This document shows positions 1 to 7,924 of a stretch of 64,000 bases of DNA, piece by piece; within the stretch, counting starts at the first letter, position 1, and each line of letters opens with the position of its first letter. Source of the stretch: CADCWK01 sp035944555 (GTDB lineage: Bacteria; Chloroflexota; Chloroflexia; Thermomicrobiales; UBA6265). The stretch covers positions 124,001-188,000 of the forward strand of contig DASZAY010000024.1 of assembly GCA_035944555.1 (NCBI GenBank). The letters are read 5' to 3'. A model generated the notes under the pieces. It searched no databases, was not told the DNA's origin, and saw only the letters and a program-made list of their open reading frames with translations. A program made the position numbers and the translations under genes.

Positions 1-922
1 CGCCGTAGGAGACGAGGAAGGGGAAGTCGTCGTCGCTGGTCCAGAAGCCGGGCGAGAAGAACGGCTCCGGCTCGCCCCGCCACATCGCCGGCACCCGCGG
101 CGAGACGACGGCGCCGGTCTCCGGGTCGGTCACGGCCGGGCGGGCCGGCTCCCACCGCCCACCGACCAGCCACAGGGCCGACCGGGTCGCGACGGCCAGC
201 CGCCCGCCGTGGTGCCCGATCGCGACGATCGGCGCGTCCAGCGGGCGGGTATCGACGTCTGTCCCGTCGCTGAACCGGAGGACGTGGGGCTCGTGGGCCC
301 GGGCGCTGCCGTAGACCAGTACCCCGCCGTACGACGCGACGGTCCGGGCGCGCTCCCCCGCCCGGAAGGTCGAGACGGCGTTGGCCGGGGTCGCCGCCGT
401 CTCGACCAGTCTGAGGTCCGTCCCGGCGCCCAGCGCGACGGCGATCCGCTCGCCGCCGGTGCCGGGCAGGACGTACGGCGCCAGCGCGTAGCCATCGGTG
501 CCGAAGGTGGCCGCGACGGTCAGCCCGGACCAGGTCGCCGCCGCGGCTGACGGGCAGCGGTAGAGCGTGCCGTCGATCAGGACGTAGGCGCGGGTGCTGG
601 ACGCCGTCCCGAGGACGACGTGCGGACAGGCCCGGCCATCGACGTGGCTGGCCCGCGGCGCGATGCCCGCGTCGGCGAAGGTGGCGAGGTGGGGCCACGG
701 CTCCACCCCCTGCCCGCCGAGCGTGCCGCGGACGGCCAGCCCGTCCCAGCCCCGGTCGCGCTCCAGCTGGAACGCCCGGCGCTGGCCGCCGAAGAAGTCC
801 CGCAGCACGACGCGGCGGGCCCGCCCCTCCGGCAGGCCGTCGCTGGCGCGGTGGTAGGCGTCCGCCCCCGGCGCGAGCATGTAGTCGGCCCCGGCGATCC
901 GGACGTCAGTCGGCTGCGGCAT
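1..922 (-). CDS. Phage structural protein, beta-propeller-like, C-terminus beyond window
   Basis: An open frame of 307 codons runs from the ATG at 922 to the left edge without a stop, so the C-terminus is missing. The protein begins MPQPTDVRIAGADYMLAPGA. It is built from repeating short hydrophobic strands separated by Gly/Asp turns, for example APIVAIGHHGGRLAVATRSA followed by LWLVGGRWEP, a pattern typical of propeller or kelch-like blades. An AGAGGA ribosome binding site lies inside the end of the upstream regulator gene, and the start overlaps that gene by 17 bases, so the two are translationally coupled. Its position downstream of portal and connector genes suggests a virion surface or tail component. 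I do not recognise a specific family; the propeller assignment is inference. Confidence 0.7.
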   Translation of the reverse strand, partial: MPQPTDVRIAGADYMLAPGADAYHRASDGLPEGRARRVVLRDFFGGQRRAFQLERDRGWDGLAVRGTLGGQGVEPWPHLATFADAGIAPRASHVDGRACPHVVLGTASSTRAYVLIDGTLYRCPSAAAATWSGLTVAATFGTDGYALAPYVLPGTGGERIAVALGAGTDLRLVETAATPANAVSTFRAGERARTVASYGGVLVYGSARAHEPHVLRFSDGTDVDTRPLDAPIVAIGHHGGRLAVATRSALWLVGGRWEPARPAVTDPETGAVVSPRVPAMWRGEPEPFFSPGFWTSDDDFPFLVSYG

Positions 923-1322
923 CGGCGTCCTCTCCGTCGTGCCGTGTCGTGCCGGGGTGGTCGTCGCGGGCCAGTCGGTCCTCGGCGTCGTCCAGGATCC
1001 GGCCCGCCGGGCGGCCGAGCAGCTGGCCCAGGCGGCGCAGGTGCGGGATCGTCGGCGTCCGCTCGGCCGCCTCCCACCGACTCACCGTCGCCCGGTTGAT
1101 CCCGAGCGCGCGGCCAAGCTTGCCCTGGGACAGGCCGACGTCGCGGCGGGCGTCGGCCAGCGCCCCGGCCAGCGCCCGGAGGAATGGGTCGGGGTCCGGG
1201 CGGTCCGGGCCGCGCCGGAGCCGGACCAGCGCGGCCAGCTCCGGGCGGGACGCCGCGGGGTCATCGGTCACGGGCCGGTCATGGGCCGGCAGATGATTCG
1301 GGGAATGGGTTGGGGGTCGCAT
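906..1322 (-). CDS. XRE/Cro-CI family transcriptional regulator
   Basis: This 138-residue protein carries a helix-turn-helix of the lambda-repressor/XRE type at about residues 58-110: LSQGKLGRALGINRATVSRW followed by EAAERTPTIPHLRRLGQLLG. Such proteins bind operator DNA as dimers. The N-terminal 55 residues are Pro/Arg/Asp-rich and the C-terminal tail is acidic and probably disordered. The start is set by a perfect AGGAGG six bases before the ATG. Unusually, it lies in the same direction among head genes, between the MuF-like gene and the propeller-like gene, rather than in a divergent immunity region. It may control late genes or be a toxin-antitoxin-like regulator; its target is not visible. 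Confidence 0.85.
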   Translation of the reverse strand: MRPPTHSPNHLPAHDRPVTDDPAASRPELAALVRLRRGPDRPDPDPFLRALAGALADARRDVGLSQGKLGRALGINRATVSRWEAAERTPTIPHLRRLGQLLGRPAGRILDDAEDRLARDDHPGTTRHDGEDADAAAD

Positions 1323-1368
1323 CGTGGTCCTCCTTTCCGGGTGGGATCGATCGGTCGGTGGTGCGGCC

Positions 1369-1737
1369 TCACGGGCGGACGCGCCAGGAGACGTGGTGCG
1401 GGACGCGGCGACAGCGGCAATTGGGGTGGAGCGGCGGCTGCGGCCCCTCGCCCTCGTCCCACCGGGTGCCGTCGTACGGCCCGCACTCCGGGCAGGCGCG
1501 GCCGTCCGGGATCGTCTCCCAGACCTCGACGGTGACCGGGACCAGCGTCGCGACGACCGCCGCGACCGCCACGCCGATGTCCCGGGCGGTCTCCCGAACC
1601 GGCGACCAGGGGGCCACCGGCGGCACGACGGCCGGCGGCGGCGACGCCCAGCCCGAGGGCAGTGTCTTGCCCTTCGGCCCGGCCGCGCCGGGCCGGGACG
1701 ACCCGCCGAGGTCGCCGCCGGTGAATCCGATCGGCAT
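1369..1737 (-). CDS. Small protein with MuF-type C-terminal HPNCRC motif
   Basis: The 122-residue product ends in a Cys/His cluster, CPECGPYDGTRW then PPLHPNCRCRR (about residues 82-112). This matches the C-terminal signature of Mu gpF/SPP1 gp7 minor head proteins, which sit on the portal and can be ejected with DNA. Complete MuF proteins are usually well over 250 residues, so this is either a stand-alone tail domain or a trimmed gene. Residues 52-72 form a hydrophobic stretch. GGAGG six bases before the ATG supports the start. It lies downstream of portal and connector genes, where a MuF gene is expected. The Cys/His cluster may bind zinc (inference). Confidence 0.7.
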   Translation of the reverse strand: MPIGFTGGDLGGSSRPGAAGPKGKTLPSGWASPPPAVVPPVAPWSPVRETARDIGVAVAAVVATLVPVTVEVWETIPDGRACPECGPYDGTRWDEGEGPQPPLHPNCRCRRVPHHVSWRVRP

Positions 1738-1774
1738 CCATCACCTCCCGTCCGGTGCGGTCGTCGCCGGCCAC

Positions 1775-2383
1775 CTATTCGGCCGCCGCCAGCACACCGC
1801 CGCGGACCGACCGCTGCCGGGCCCGGATCAGCCGCTCGACGTCGCCCCGGACCCGGGCCGCCAGCCCGAGGTAGCCGCTGGCCAGCCCGCGCTTGGCATC
1901 GACCCGGGCCTGCCGGTGCAGCGCCTCGACCATCGCGAAGGCGACCAGGATCGGCTCATCGGCCGGGGCGATATCGACCGGGTCGGTGTCGTTGGATGGC
2001 ATCTCGCGGTAGGACAGGTACTCCACCCGCCACGTCCCGGCTACCGCCGGGACATCCAGCCGGATCGCGCCCTGCCACCACCGCCAGCGCTGGGTGCCGG
2101 GCGGCGGCGTCTCGTCGCTCCAGTTCCGCAGCACGACCTGCCCGTCCGGGTCGATCAGCCGGAGCATCCGTCCCCCGCCCTGCGCCACGGCCGCGACGAT
2201 GAAGTCGGTCGTCCCACCCTCCGTCACCACGAGGGTCGACCGCTGCGCGGGGAACCGGGAGCCGTAGTCATTCATCCCGAAGACGAGGGCGTCGTTCAGG
2301 GCGTCGTCGGGCCAGAGTGCCTCGAGGTTGGTGTCTTCCAGGGCGCGCCGGAGCGTCACCCGCAACTGCTGCCGGGTGGTCAT
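1775..2383 (-). CDS. Putative phage head-tail connector protein
   Basis: The 202-residue protein has an alpha-helical N-terminus (residues 1-45), a beta-rich middle (50-135) and a helical C-terminus (145-195) with many Arg. No catalytic motif is visible. It directly follows the portal gene in transcription order and precedes the MuF-like gene, the usual place for head-completion or head-tail connector proteins. AGGAG nine bases upstream of the ATG supports the start. The role rests on position and architecture; I do not recognise a specific family from sequence. Confidence 0.6.
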   Translation of the reverse strand: MTTRQQLRVTLRRALEDTNLEALWPDDALNDALVFGMNDYGSRFPAQRSTLVVTEGGTTDFIVAAVAQGGGRMLRLIDPDGQVVLRNWSDETPPPGTQRWRWWQGAIRLDVPAVAGTWRVEYLSYREMPSNDTDPVDIAPADEPILVAFAMVEALHRQARVDAKRGLASGYLGLAARVRGDVERLIRARQRSVRGGVLAAAE

Positions 2384-2461
2384 GAGCCTGTTCTCCTGTC
2401 ATATCTATCGCGTCGTCGACGGGTCGGGGCCCCGCAATGGAGGCAAGGTGGCCGGGTAGGC

Positions 2462-3940
2462 TCAGGGCAGCCGATCGACGAAGCCGGCCGAGAGCCCGCC
2501 GAACCGCTGCAGCTCACCGGCGATCCGGTCCAGCTCGCCGTCCGGGTCGGTGCTGCCCAGGTCGCCGATCGCGGTGCGGCGCGACCGGACGCCCGCCGCC
2601 ACCAGCCGGACCTGGTCCTGGACGGCGGCGGCGGTGTCCCTGGGCATCAGGTCCGGCCAGATCGTCTCCGTCCGCCGGTGACCACCGATCGCGGCGCCGC
2701 CGAACCGCTCGCAGAGGTCGAGCAGCCGCGCGTTGCGGGCCTGGAAGGCCGTCTCCCACGCCCGCCGCTTGCGGTTGACCCGCTGGACCAGCGGCTGGAT
2801 CTCGACTTCCAATGCCACGCCGGACAGGTCGCGGCCGGCGTCGCCGAAGGCCGTCCGCGGGGTCTCGCTGAGGTCGTGGAGGCTGCGGTAGAGCAGGTCG
2901 ATGTACTGGATGTGGAGCCCGAGTCCGCCGCCATCGAGCAGGTTCAGTAGGTAGGCCCGCGCGCCCTCCGGCAGTTCCCACTTCGCCCCCGGCCCGACGT
3001 TGACGTTTTCCGACCCGTCGACGTTCTCAAGCACGGTGATCGGCGCGCCGGACAGGTCGAGGATCCGGCCGAGCGTGCTCATCCGCTGGTTGATCTCCCG
3101 GCAGACGCCGTAGAGATCAACGAGGTCCGACGTCCCCCACGACTGGTGCGGGCGGGGATCGTTGGCGACGAGGACGTACGGGATCCAGCCGTACGGGTTG
3201 GTCCCGTCACGCACCGGCTGCCCGGCGACGGTCACCTCCCAGCGCGTGGCCGTCCACGCCTCGGTGACCTGGTACGTCTGCGCCGGGTCCAGCCCGATCT
3301 CCGGACCTCGCGCCGCCGTGACATCCCGGACCACCGAGGGACGCGGCGGGTTGGCCGCGTCCCCGGGCGGCCCGGGCGGCGGAGCGGCGTCTTCGGCCGA
3401 GAGCCCGAAGACCTCGGCGATGACGGCGCCGTTCATCCCGTAGGTGTGCTCGACGCGGACCAGGCGGCGCGGGTCATCCGGTGCCCAGGCGGCCCGGATC
3501 ACGGCCGGATCGACCGCCGCGACGACGGGTGCGCCCGCCCCGGCATCGGCCGCCGCGTCCCACGTCACCTTCATCACCGCGTCGCCCAGGACCGCCGACT
3601 CGACGGCGAGGTCGAGGTCGAGCTGCCCGAGACCCAGCCGGGCGGCGAGATCGGCGAGGAGCAGCTCGGCCCGGTGGGCGTCGGCGTCGGCCGCTGCCCG
3701 TGCCGTCGGGCTGGCATCAGTTCGCGGCGGCACGGCGAACGTGACCGGCGCCGGGAACAGGTACGACGCGACCTTCCGGACGAGAGCCCGGGCGTAGTTG
3801 ATCGTCAGGCGGTGCTCGGCGCGGGCGGGTCGCCCGCTCCACTGGTCGCCGTCGTAGAAGGCCAGCGCCTCGCGGTAGCGGGCGAACCGGGCGGCATCGT
3901 CCTCGTCGAGTGCGGGGTGGCTGAGGATGCGTGGGTGCAT
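2462..3940 (-). CDS. Phage portal protein (SPP1 gp6-like)
   Basis: The 492-residue protein has the length and layout of SPP1 gp6-type portals, which form the dodecameric DNA channel at one capsid vertex. The N-terminus contains RLTINYARALVRKVASYLF, the typical NxxxxLVxxxxxYxF portal motif. A long helical stretch around residues 330-420, including RDLSGVALEVEIQPLVQRVN, matches the stem and crown region. AGGAG lies 11 bases before the ATG. A hairpin and an inverted pair of repeats separate it from the upstream capsid gene. Finding the portal after the capsid is unusual; most phages place it between terminase and capsid. Confidence 0.88.
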   Translation of the reverse strand: MHPRILSHPALDEDDAARFARYREALAFYDGDQWSGRPARAEHRLTINYARALVRKVASYLFPAPVTFAVPPRTDASPTARAAADADAHRAELLLADLAARLGLGQLDLDLAVESAVLGDAVMKVTWDAAADAGAGAPVVAAVDPAVIRAAWAPDDPRRLVRVEHTYGMNGAVIAEVFGLSAEDAAPPPGPPGDAANPPRPSVVRDVTAARGPEIGLDPAQTYQVTEAWTATRWEVTVAGQPVRDGTNPYGWIPYVLVANDPRPHQSWGTSDLVDLYGVCREINQRMSTLGRILDLSGAPITVLENVDGSENVNVGPGAKWELPEGARAYLLNLLDGGGLGLHIQYIDLLYRSLHDLSETPRTAFGDAGRDLSGVALEVEIQPLVQRVNRKRRAWETAFQARNARLLDLCERFGGAAIGGHRRTETIWPDLMPRDTAAAVQDQVRLVAAGVRSRRTAIGDLGSTDPDGELDRIAGELQRFGGLSAGFVDRLP

Positions 3941-3992
3941 GGCGATATGGACTCCTGGACGCTGGCTCTAACTGCTGTTGTGGAACGACGAA

Positions 3993-4019
3993 CCCCGCCC
4001 GGCGATCTGCCGGGCGGGG
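3993..4019 (-). terminator. GC hairpin between capsid and portal
   Basis: Arms CCCCGCCCGGC and GCCGGGCGGGG (11 bp, perfect) flank a GATCT loop. It lies downstream of the capsid gene and 53 bases upstream of the portal start. A clear U-tract is lacking, so it may be a terminator, a processing site or an attenuator. Confidence 0.5.
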
Positions 4020-4102
4020 CATCAGTGGATGGTCGAACGGGATATGTCAGCGGGATGCGGGGTTGGCGCCGTGGCCGGATGCCGGGCGCCGTGGTCGTGA
4101 GC

Positions 4103-4175
4103 AGCCCCCTCCCCGGCTCCGGGTTCGCGTCGTGGTCGCCCAGTTGGCCCTGACGTCATCCGGCCCGGAGAGGGG
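4103..4175 (-). repeat. Interspersed element, diverged reverse-orientation copy
   Basis: Both ends match the reverse complement of the repeat at 4241-4323: the left end reads CCCCGGCTCCGGGT and the right end CCGGCCCGGAGAGGGG. The middle has diverged. Together with the copy at 4241 it forms an inverted pair about 65 bases apart. Confidence 0.6.
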
Positions 4176-4240
4176 TGCCCTGGCTTCCCGCCGGATGTTG
4201 GGGAATGACACAGGAAGCGCTTCAGCGCGACATACATGAG

Positions 4241-4323
4241 CCCCTCTCCGGGCCGGGGAGACGCAAGGAGGCTTCAGCCGACTGGAGCGACCCGGAGCCG
4301 GAGAGGGGTCGGGGGAGAGGTCT
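4241..4323 (+). repeat. Interspersed ~85 bp element, copy 1
   Basis: The element starts CCCCTCTCCGGGCCGGGG, has a core AGGCTTCAGCCGACTGGAGC, and ends GGGGGAGAGGTCT. By eye it is about 80% identical to the copy at 25212-25297 and clearly related to the copy at 12354-12443. The ends are partly complementary (CCCCTCTCCGG against CCGGAGAGGGG), so the RNA could fold. It has no coding capacity of its own and resembles a small non-autonomous or palindromic element. Confidence 0.75.
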
Positions 4324-4387
4324 GCTCCGGAAGAGACCGCTCGCATCTCACCAGCCTGTCCGGAGCAATCTCCCCGATGGCTCCGGC

Positions 4388-5275
4388 CTACGGCGTCACC
4401 CCGGTCAGCCGCGCCACCCCGAGGTCGCTGTAGACCGCCAGCCCGCAGTACCACCGGATCCGCCAGCGCATCGCGTTCTTGCTCTCCAGCGCCCCGATCG
4501 GCTCGACCTGCACGCCGCCATGCTCCAGCCCCGACACCCCGTCCGAGCCGAACCGCACCGCGTAGATCGACGATGCCTCCGGGCCCGATGCGCCGATCGT
4601 CTCGTCATCGCGGATGAAGTCGTCCACCAGCAGCGGGATGCCGTCGTAGAACAGCGCCCGCCGCCCGAAGGCGTCCACATCCGTCTCCAGCAGGTTGCCG
4701 GACCCACGGCGCAGCGCGCTCAGCGACCGCCGGCTGCGCTTGCTCAGCAGGATCGCGTGCGGCTTGCCGGGCCGGACCCGGTCGACCAACTCGTCCATCA
4801 GGTCCAGCGTCAGCGGGCCGCCGCTGGCGCCAGCCGACAACGTCTGGCCGGCCGTCGCCAGGCGAGCCAGCCCATCGAACGACTTGGATCCCGCGTCCGC
4901 CGAGCCATGGTAGAAGGCGTCGCTGTACGCGTGGGCGACGGCCTTGGCCCGGTTGGCGATCACCTCCGCCTCCAGGTCGTTGGGGTTGGCGTAGGTCTTC
5001 TGGAGGAAGTCGTCCACGTCCGCGTCGCCGCCGAGGATCCGGAGCGAGGCCGTCACCGGCGTCCAGGTCGGGGTCGCCTCCGTCCACGTATCGCCAACAT
5101 CGAGGAAGGCGACGGGCGGCATCGTCGTCTCGCGGTTGTAGGTGATCGCCGTGCCGGTCACGTCGGTGAACGGCAGGTGGGTCAGCACCTCGCTCTCCCG
5201 GACGATCGTCTCGATCACCCCGCGGAGCAGCAGGTCGTTGGTCAGCTTGGCGGCTTCGATCTTGGTCAGGGCCAT
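4388..5275 (-). CDS. Phage major capsid protein (HK97-fold type)
   Basis: The 295-residue product builds the icosahedral head. It shows the layout of the shorter HK97-like capsid family without an N-terminal delta domain: an N-terminal arm (LTKIEAAKLTNDLLLRGVIE), a glycine-rich surface segment near residue 160, and a C-terminal P-domain with SIYAVRFGSDGVSGLEHGGV and ending VARLTGVTP. A separate upstream gene may supply scaffolding. The ATG at 5275 is preferred over the in-frame one at 5296, because AGGAG lies ten bases before 5275 and nothing suitable lies before 5296. Confidence 0.85.
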   Translation of the reverse strand: MALTKIEAAKLTNDLLLRGVIETIVRESEVLTHLPFTDVTGTAITYNRETTMPPVAFLDVGDTWTEATPTWTPVTASLRILGGDADVDDFLQKTYANPNDLEAEVIANRAKAVAHAYSDAFYHGSADAGSKSFDGLARLATAGQTLSAGASGGPLTLDLMDELVDRVRPGKPHAILLSKRSRRSLSALRRGSGNLLETDVDAFGRRALFYDGIPLLVDDFIRDDETIGASGPEASSIYAVRFGSDGVSGLEHGGVQVEPIGALESKNAMRWRIRWYCGLAVYSDLGVARLTGVTP

Positions 5276-5600
5276 GGACTGTCGTCTCCTGGTCATGATG
5301 CCGACTGGTCAGATCAAGGGGGAGCGAAAGCCCCGCTCGGGTCGAGCGGGGCGTTCACAGGTCGTGACGGATATGGGGACCGAAGCGAACGCGCGCCCGG
5401 TGACGAACGTGAGCGATCACCCACATGCCCGGTCATCAATGGACCAGGCTCAGGGACGATGTCGCCAGGGAATGACCAACCGCCCACGTCGAAGCACCGG
5501 ATCAGAACGGACACGTCAACCAGATTGTTCCTGAGCGCGGTCCCTTCATGGCCGCGTCGGCGAGGCAGCCCCGGTCCGGGATGCCTGATCGAACCAGGAC
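5276..5600. other. Leader region upstream of capsid gene
   Basis: This 325-base gap between the scaffold-like gene and the capsid gene holds one GC hairpin (5330-5352). A 66-codon minus-strand frame (5314-5514) has no ribosome binding site or recognisable protein and is not called. Confidence 0.6.
5330..5352 (-). terminator. GC hairpin upstream of capsid gene
   Basis: Perfect arms GCCCCGCTC and GAGCGGGGC flank a GGGTC loop, 55 bases before the capsid start. A similar hairpin precedes the portal gene, so high-expression head genes here may be set off by RNA structures. Confidence 0.45.
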
Positions 5601-6014
5601 CTACGGGCGTCGCGCCGCCGTCACCCCCCGCCGGATCAGCTCCCCGGCCGGCAGCGTCGCCGGATCGACCGCGAACGCCGCCGCCCCGCCCGCCGGCACC
5701 ACCGGGACCGGCGCCGCGATCGGAGCCGTCGCGCGACCCGCAGGCGCCTCCACCCGCACCTGATCCGCGATCCGCGCGTACGCGGCCCGCGCCGCGGCGA
5801 CGCTGGACAGCACCTCCGCGACGGTCCCACCCGTGACCAGTTCCGGCACCAGCGCGGCGTCGTGTCCCAGGACGAATGCCCGCACCAGCTCCACATCGTC
5901 CACCGCCGGTTCAGCGGCGGCGGACGATTCCTCCGGCGTGTCCTCCGCGAGTTCCGGCGCTCCGGCCGTCAGCTCGCCCGCCTCGTCGACGTGATCGGTC
6001 TGCTCGTCGTCCAT
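5601..6014 (-). CDS. Acidic Ala-rich protein, probable capsid scaffold
   Basis: The 137-residue protein starts MDDEQTDHVDEAGELTAGAP and has a strongly acidic N-terminal half followed by an Ala/Val/Pro-rich segment and a short basic C-terminal end (LIRRGVTAARRP). An acidic, helix-prone body with a basic tail, located between terminase and major capsid, fits a scaffolding protein, which chaperones head assembly and then leaves. AGGG lies six bases before the ATG at 6014; an ATG at 6020 overlaps the site and is less likely. The function is inferred from position and composition only. Confidence 0.6.
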   Translation of the reverse strand: MDDEQTDHVDEAGELTAGAPELAEDTPEESSAAAEPAVDDVELVRAFVLGHDAALVPELVTGGTVAEVLSSVAAARAAYARIADQVRVEAPAGRATAPIAAPVPVVPAGGAAAFAVDPATLPAGELIRRGVTAARRP

Positions 6015-6043
6015 GCTCATCCCTCTCAATGGAAAGTCGATTG

Positions 6044-7258
6044 CTACGCATCGTCCGGGCGACCCGTCGCTACCCGCGACCGCCAGCGGAACCGGTCCAG
6101 CTCCGCGACCAGTGCCAGACTCGTCACCAGGTCGTCGTGGCCGCGGCGCGGCGGCACCTGCCAGCGCATCAGCTGTCCCGGACCGGGCAGCACCTCGAAC
6201 TCCACGGCCGCCGCCTCGGCCCAGAACCGGGCCGTGTCCGGCGCCCCATCGTCCACGTACTCCTTGAGCCGCCCGCCGTCGATCAGCGCCAGCAGCGCCC
6301 AGCCGAGATCGCTCTTGGACTTCTGCCCGAAGGTGAACGGCACGACCACCGGCTGTCCCGGCGTCCCCGGCGACGAGCGCGCCGCGACCGGCCGGGCCCG
6401 TCCCACCCGCGACCGGAACGTCGCGGCGAGAAACCCGGCCAGTCCGGCGCCGATCCCCGTCGCGTCGATCACGATCGCGCTCGCCCGCCACGTCGTGCGG
6501 GCCAGGTCGACTAGCTGCGCATGCAGCTCGGCCGGCCCGACCCCTGTCCAGACCCGCCGATCGACCACCCGGTAGTCCGGCTGCCCTGCTTCCCCCGGCG
6601 CGACCGCCACCACGGTCAGCGCGGTGCTGTCGCGGCCGCGATTGCTCGCGGTGCCCATGACCGGACCCGGCGCGTCGAGGACATCGCCGGCGGGCCGGTC
6701 CTCGCCACCGACATCGATCAGCAGCGCGTAGTGGGTCGCCGGGTCGTCCCCGGGGGTCCCGGTCGGCGGGCGTCGCCGGAGCCGGGGGTGGTCGCCCCGG
6801 AGCTGCGCCCGCCGCGCGGCCGGCAGCAGCTGGCCGTCGTCGGACATCTCCTCCAGGCAGTACTCCGTCCGGATCGCCGGGTGGTCCGGGCCGAATTGGG
6901 CGATCCGCGCCCGGACCCGCTCGCCGTAGGCCGGGAGCTCAGCCGCGACCGCCTCCCACGCCACCGACCAGACCCGCTGCCGCCCGTCAGTCGCCTCGAC
7001 CGCGGCGAGGTGGCGCATCTGCCGCGACAGCAACCCCTGCCGGCTCCAGGTCGTGCCGGCGAAGACCGTCGTCGCGTTGGTGCTGGCCGCCATCGGGTCG
7101 AAGACGCTGTCCCAGCGATCCGGCGAGATGTCCTGCGCCTCGTTGGCGATCAGGAGCAGGTCCGCCGTCTGGCCACGGGCGTTGGCCCGGGGGGCGGCGC
7201 TGAGAAACCGCGCCGTCGCCCGCCCGACCCGGACGACGTAGTCGTCGCGCGTCGTCAC
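6044..7258 (-). CDS. Terminase large subunit, C-terminal part (Walker B and nuclease)
   Basis: This 404-residue product contains the second half of a phage DNA-packaging motor. Near its start LLLIANEAQDI is the Walker B/catalytic carboxylate region, with Asn where the metal-binding Asp normally stands but the Glu kept. TTVFAGTTWS is the coupling motif. A RuvC-like nuclease follows, with acidic residues in YALLIDVGGED, IVIDATGIGAG and GHDDLVTSLA. The GTG start at 7258 directly follows the TGA of the upstream Walker A frame in the same reading frame, so the two halves read as one protein apart from that stop. They could be translated as coupled subunits or the gene may be broken. Confidence 0.85.
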   Translation of the reverse strand: MTTRDDYVVRVGRATARFLSAAPRANARGQTADLLLIANEAQDISPDRWDSVFDPMAASTNATTVFAGTTWSRQGLLSRQMRHLAAVEATDGRQRVWSVAWEAVAAELPAYGERVRARIAQFGPDHPAIRTEYCLEEMSDDGQLLPAARRAQLRGDHPRLRRRPPTGTPGDDPATHYALLIDVGGEDRPAGDVLDAPGPVMGTASNRGRDSTALTVVAVAPGEAGQPDYRVVDRRVWTGVGPAELHAQLVDLARTTWRASAIVIDATGIGAGLAGFLAATFRSRVGRARPVAARSSPGTPGQPVVVPFTFGQKSKSDLGWALLALIDGGRLKEYVDDGAPDTARFWAEAAAVEFEVLPGPGQLMRWQVPPRRGHDDLVTSLALVAELDRFRWRSRVATGRPDDA

Positions 7259-7630
7259 TCACTCGACCAGCCCGGCCGGCACCGTCGCCCGGAGCCGGTC
7301 CAGCAGCCGGTCGCGGGCCAATGTCCCCTGCGGCGTGAACGACGGGCAGGCCATCACCGCGTTGCCTCCCCGCCGGTGGTAGCGGACCAGCACCCAGGCC
7401 AGCAGCTGGGCGAGGACCTCGTCCTTGCCCGCCTGCCGGCTGAAGACGAGGACATGCTGCTCACCGCGGCCGTCGCGGATGCTCCGCGCGATCGCCCGCG
7501 CCGGACCCCGCTGGTACCCCCGCAGCGCCCGCTCCGGCAGCACGACATCCGAGAAGCGGGCCGGGTCGTCCAGCAGCATCCGGATCCCCCGACCCAGGAC
7601 CACACCGTCCGGCGTCCCGGTCGCCACCAC
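7259..7630 (-). CDS. Terminase large subunit, N-terminal ATPase part (Walker A)
   Basis: The 123-residue product carries a terminase-type Walker A, VLVFSRQAGKDEVLAQLLAW, at about residues 60-80, preceded by an adenine-binding Gln region in RALRGYQRGPARAIA. It stops at TGA (7259-7261), before Walker B. The next codon is GTG, opening the second half in the same frame. A complete large terminase needs both halves. AGGGAGG six bases before the GTG at 7630 makes the start secure, so this is a genuinely initiated frame and not a shadow. Confidence 0.82.
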   Translation of the reverse strand: MVATGTPDGVVLGRGIRMLLDDPARFSDVVLPERALRGYQRGPARAIARSIRDGRGEQHVLVFSRQAGKDEVLAQLLAWVLVRYHRRGGNAVMACPSFTPQGTLARDRLLDRLRATVPAGLVE

Positions 7631-7672
7631 CCCGCACCTCCCTGTCGCTCCGGGACCACCCCTCCCGCTCCG

Positions 7673-7924
7673 TCACCCCGCCAGCCGCGTCAGGGCGTCG
7701 ACGATCACCGCACCCGTGACGAGGAAGAGCAGCCCGTTGAGCCGCCCCTTGATCTCGTCCAGCTCGTCGACGACCTGCTCGACCATCTGCCGGGTCAGCG
7801 CCTCATACGCCGACGCCGGTCCGAGGTCCACCCCGGTCCGGCGTCCTTCACCCGTGTTGCCGTCCGCGCCGGGTGGGTCGACGGGCATCCCGTTCCCGGT
7901 CCCCGGCCATATCGCCCGGATCAT
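7673..7924 (-). CDS. Small coiled-coil membrane protein in phage module
   Basis: The 83-residue protein has a Gly/Pro-rich N-terminus, an amphipathic helix (YEALTRQMVEQVVDELDEIK) and one C-terminal hydrophobic segment, LNGLLFLVTGAVIVDALTRL. Coiled coil plus a terminal membrane helix resembles XhlA-type haemolysin/holin accessory proteins, but the match is by layout only. Its ATG overlaps the stop of the upstream gene (ATGA), so the two are coupled. A lysis accessory between small and large terminase would be unusual. Confidence 0.55.
   Translation of the reverse strand: MIRAIWPGTGNGMPVDPPGADGNTGEGRRTGVDLGPASAYEALTRQMVEQVVDELDEIKGRLNGLLFLVTGAVIVDALTRLAG

Larger units (their letters stand above)
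3941..4387. other. Intergenic region between capsid and portal with hairpin and paired repeats
   Basis: This 447-base stretch carries no convincing gene. It contains a GC-rich hairpin next to the portal start and two copies of an interspersed repeat in opposite orientation, each annotated separately. Between the repeats lies a short inverted repeat, GCGCTTCAGCGC (4217-4228). Confidence 0.7.

Noticed and set aside
1184..2950. Plus-strand open frame of 588 codons across the phage genes
   Set aside because: It covers several minus-strand genes with their own ribosome binding sites and has no domain of its own.
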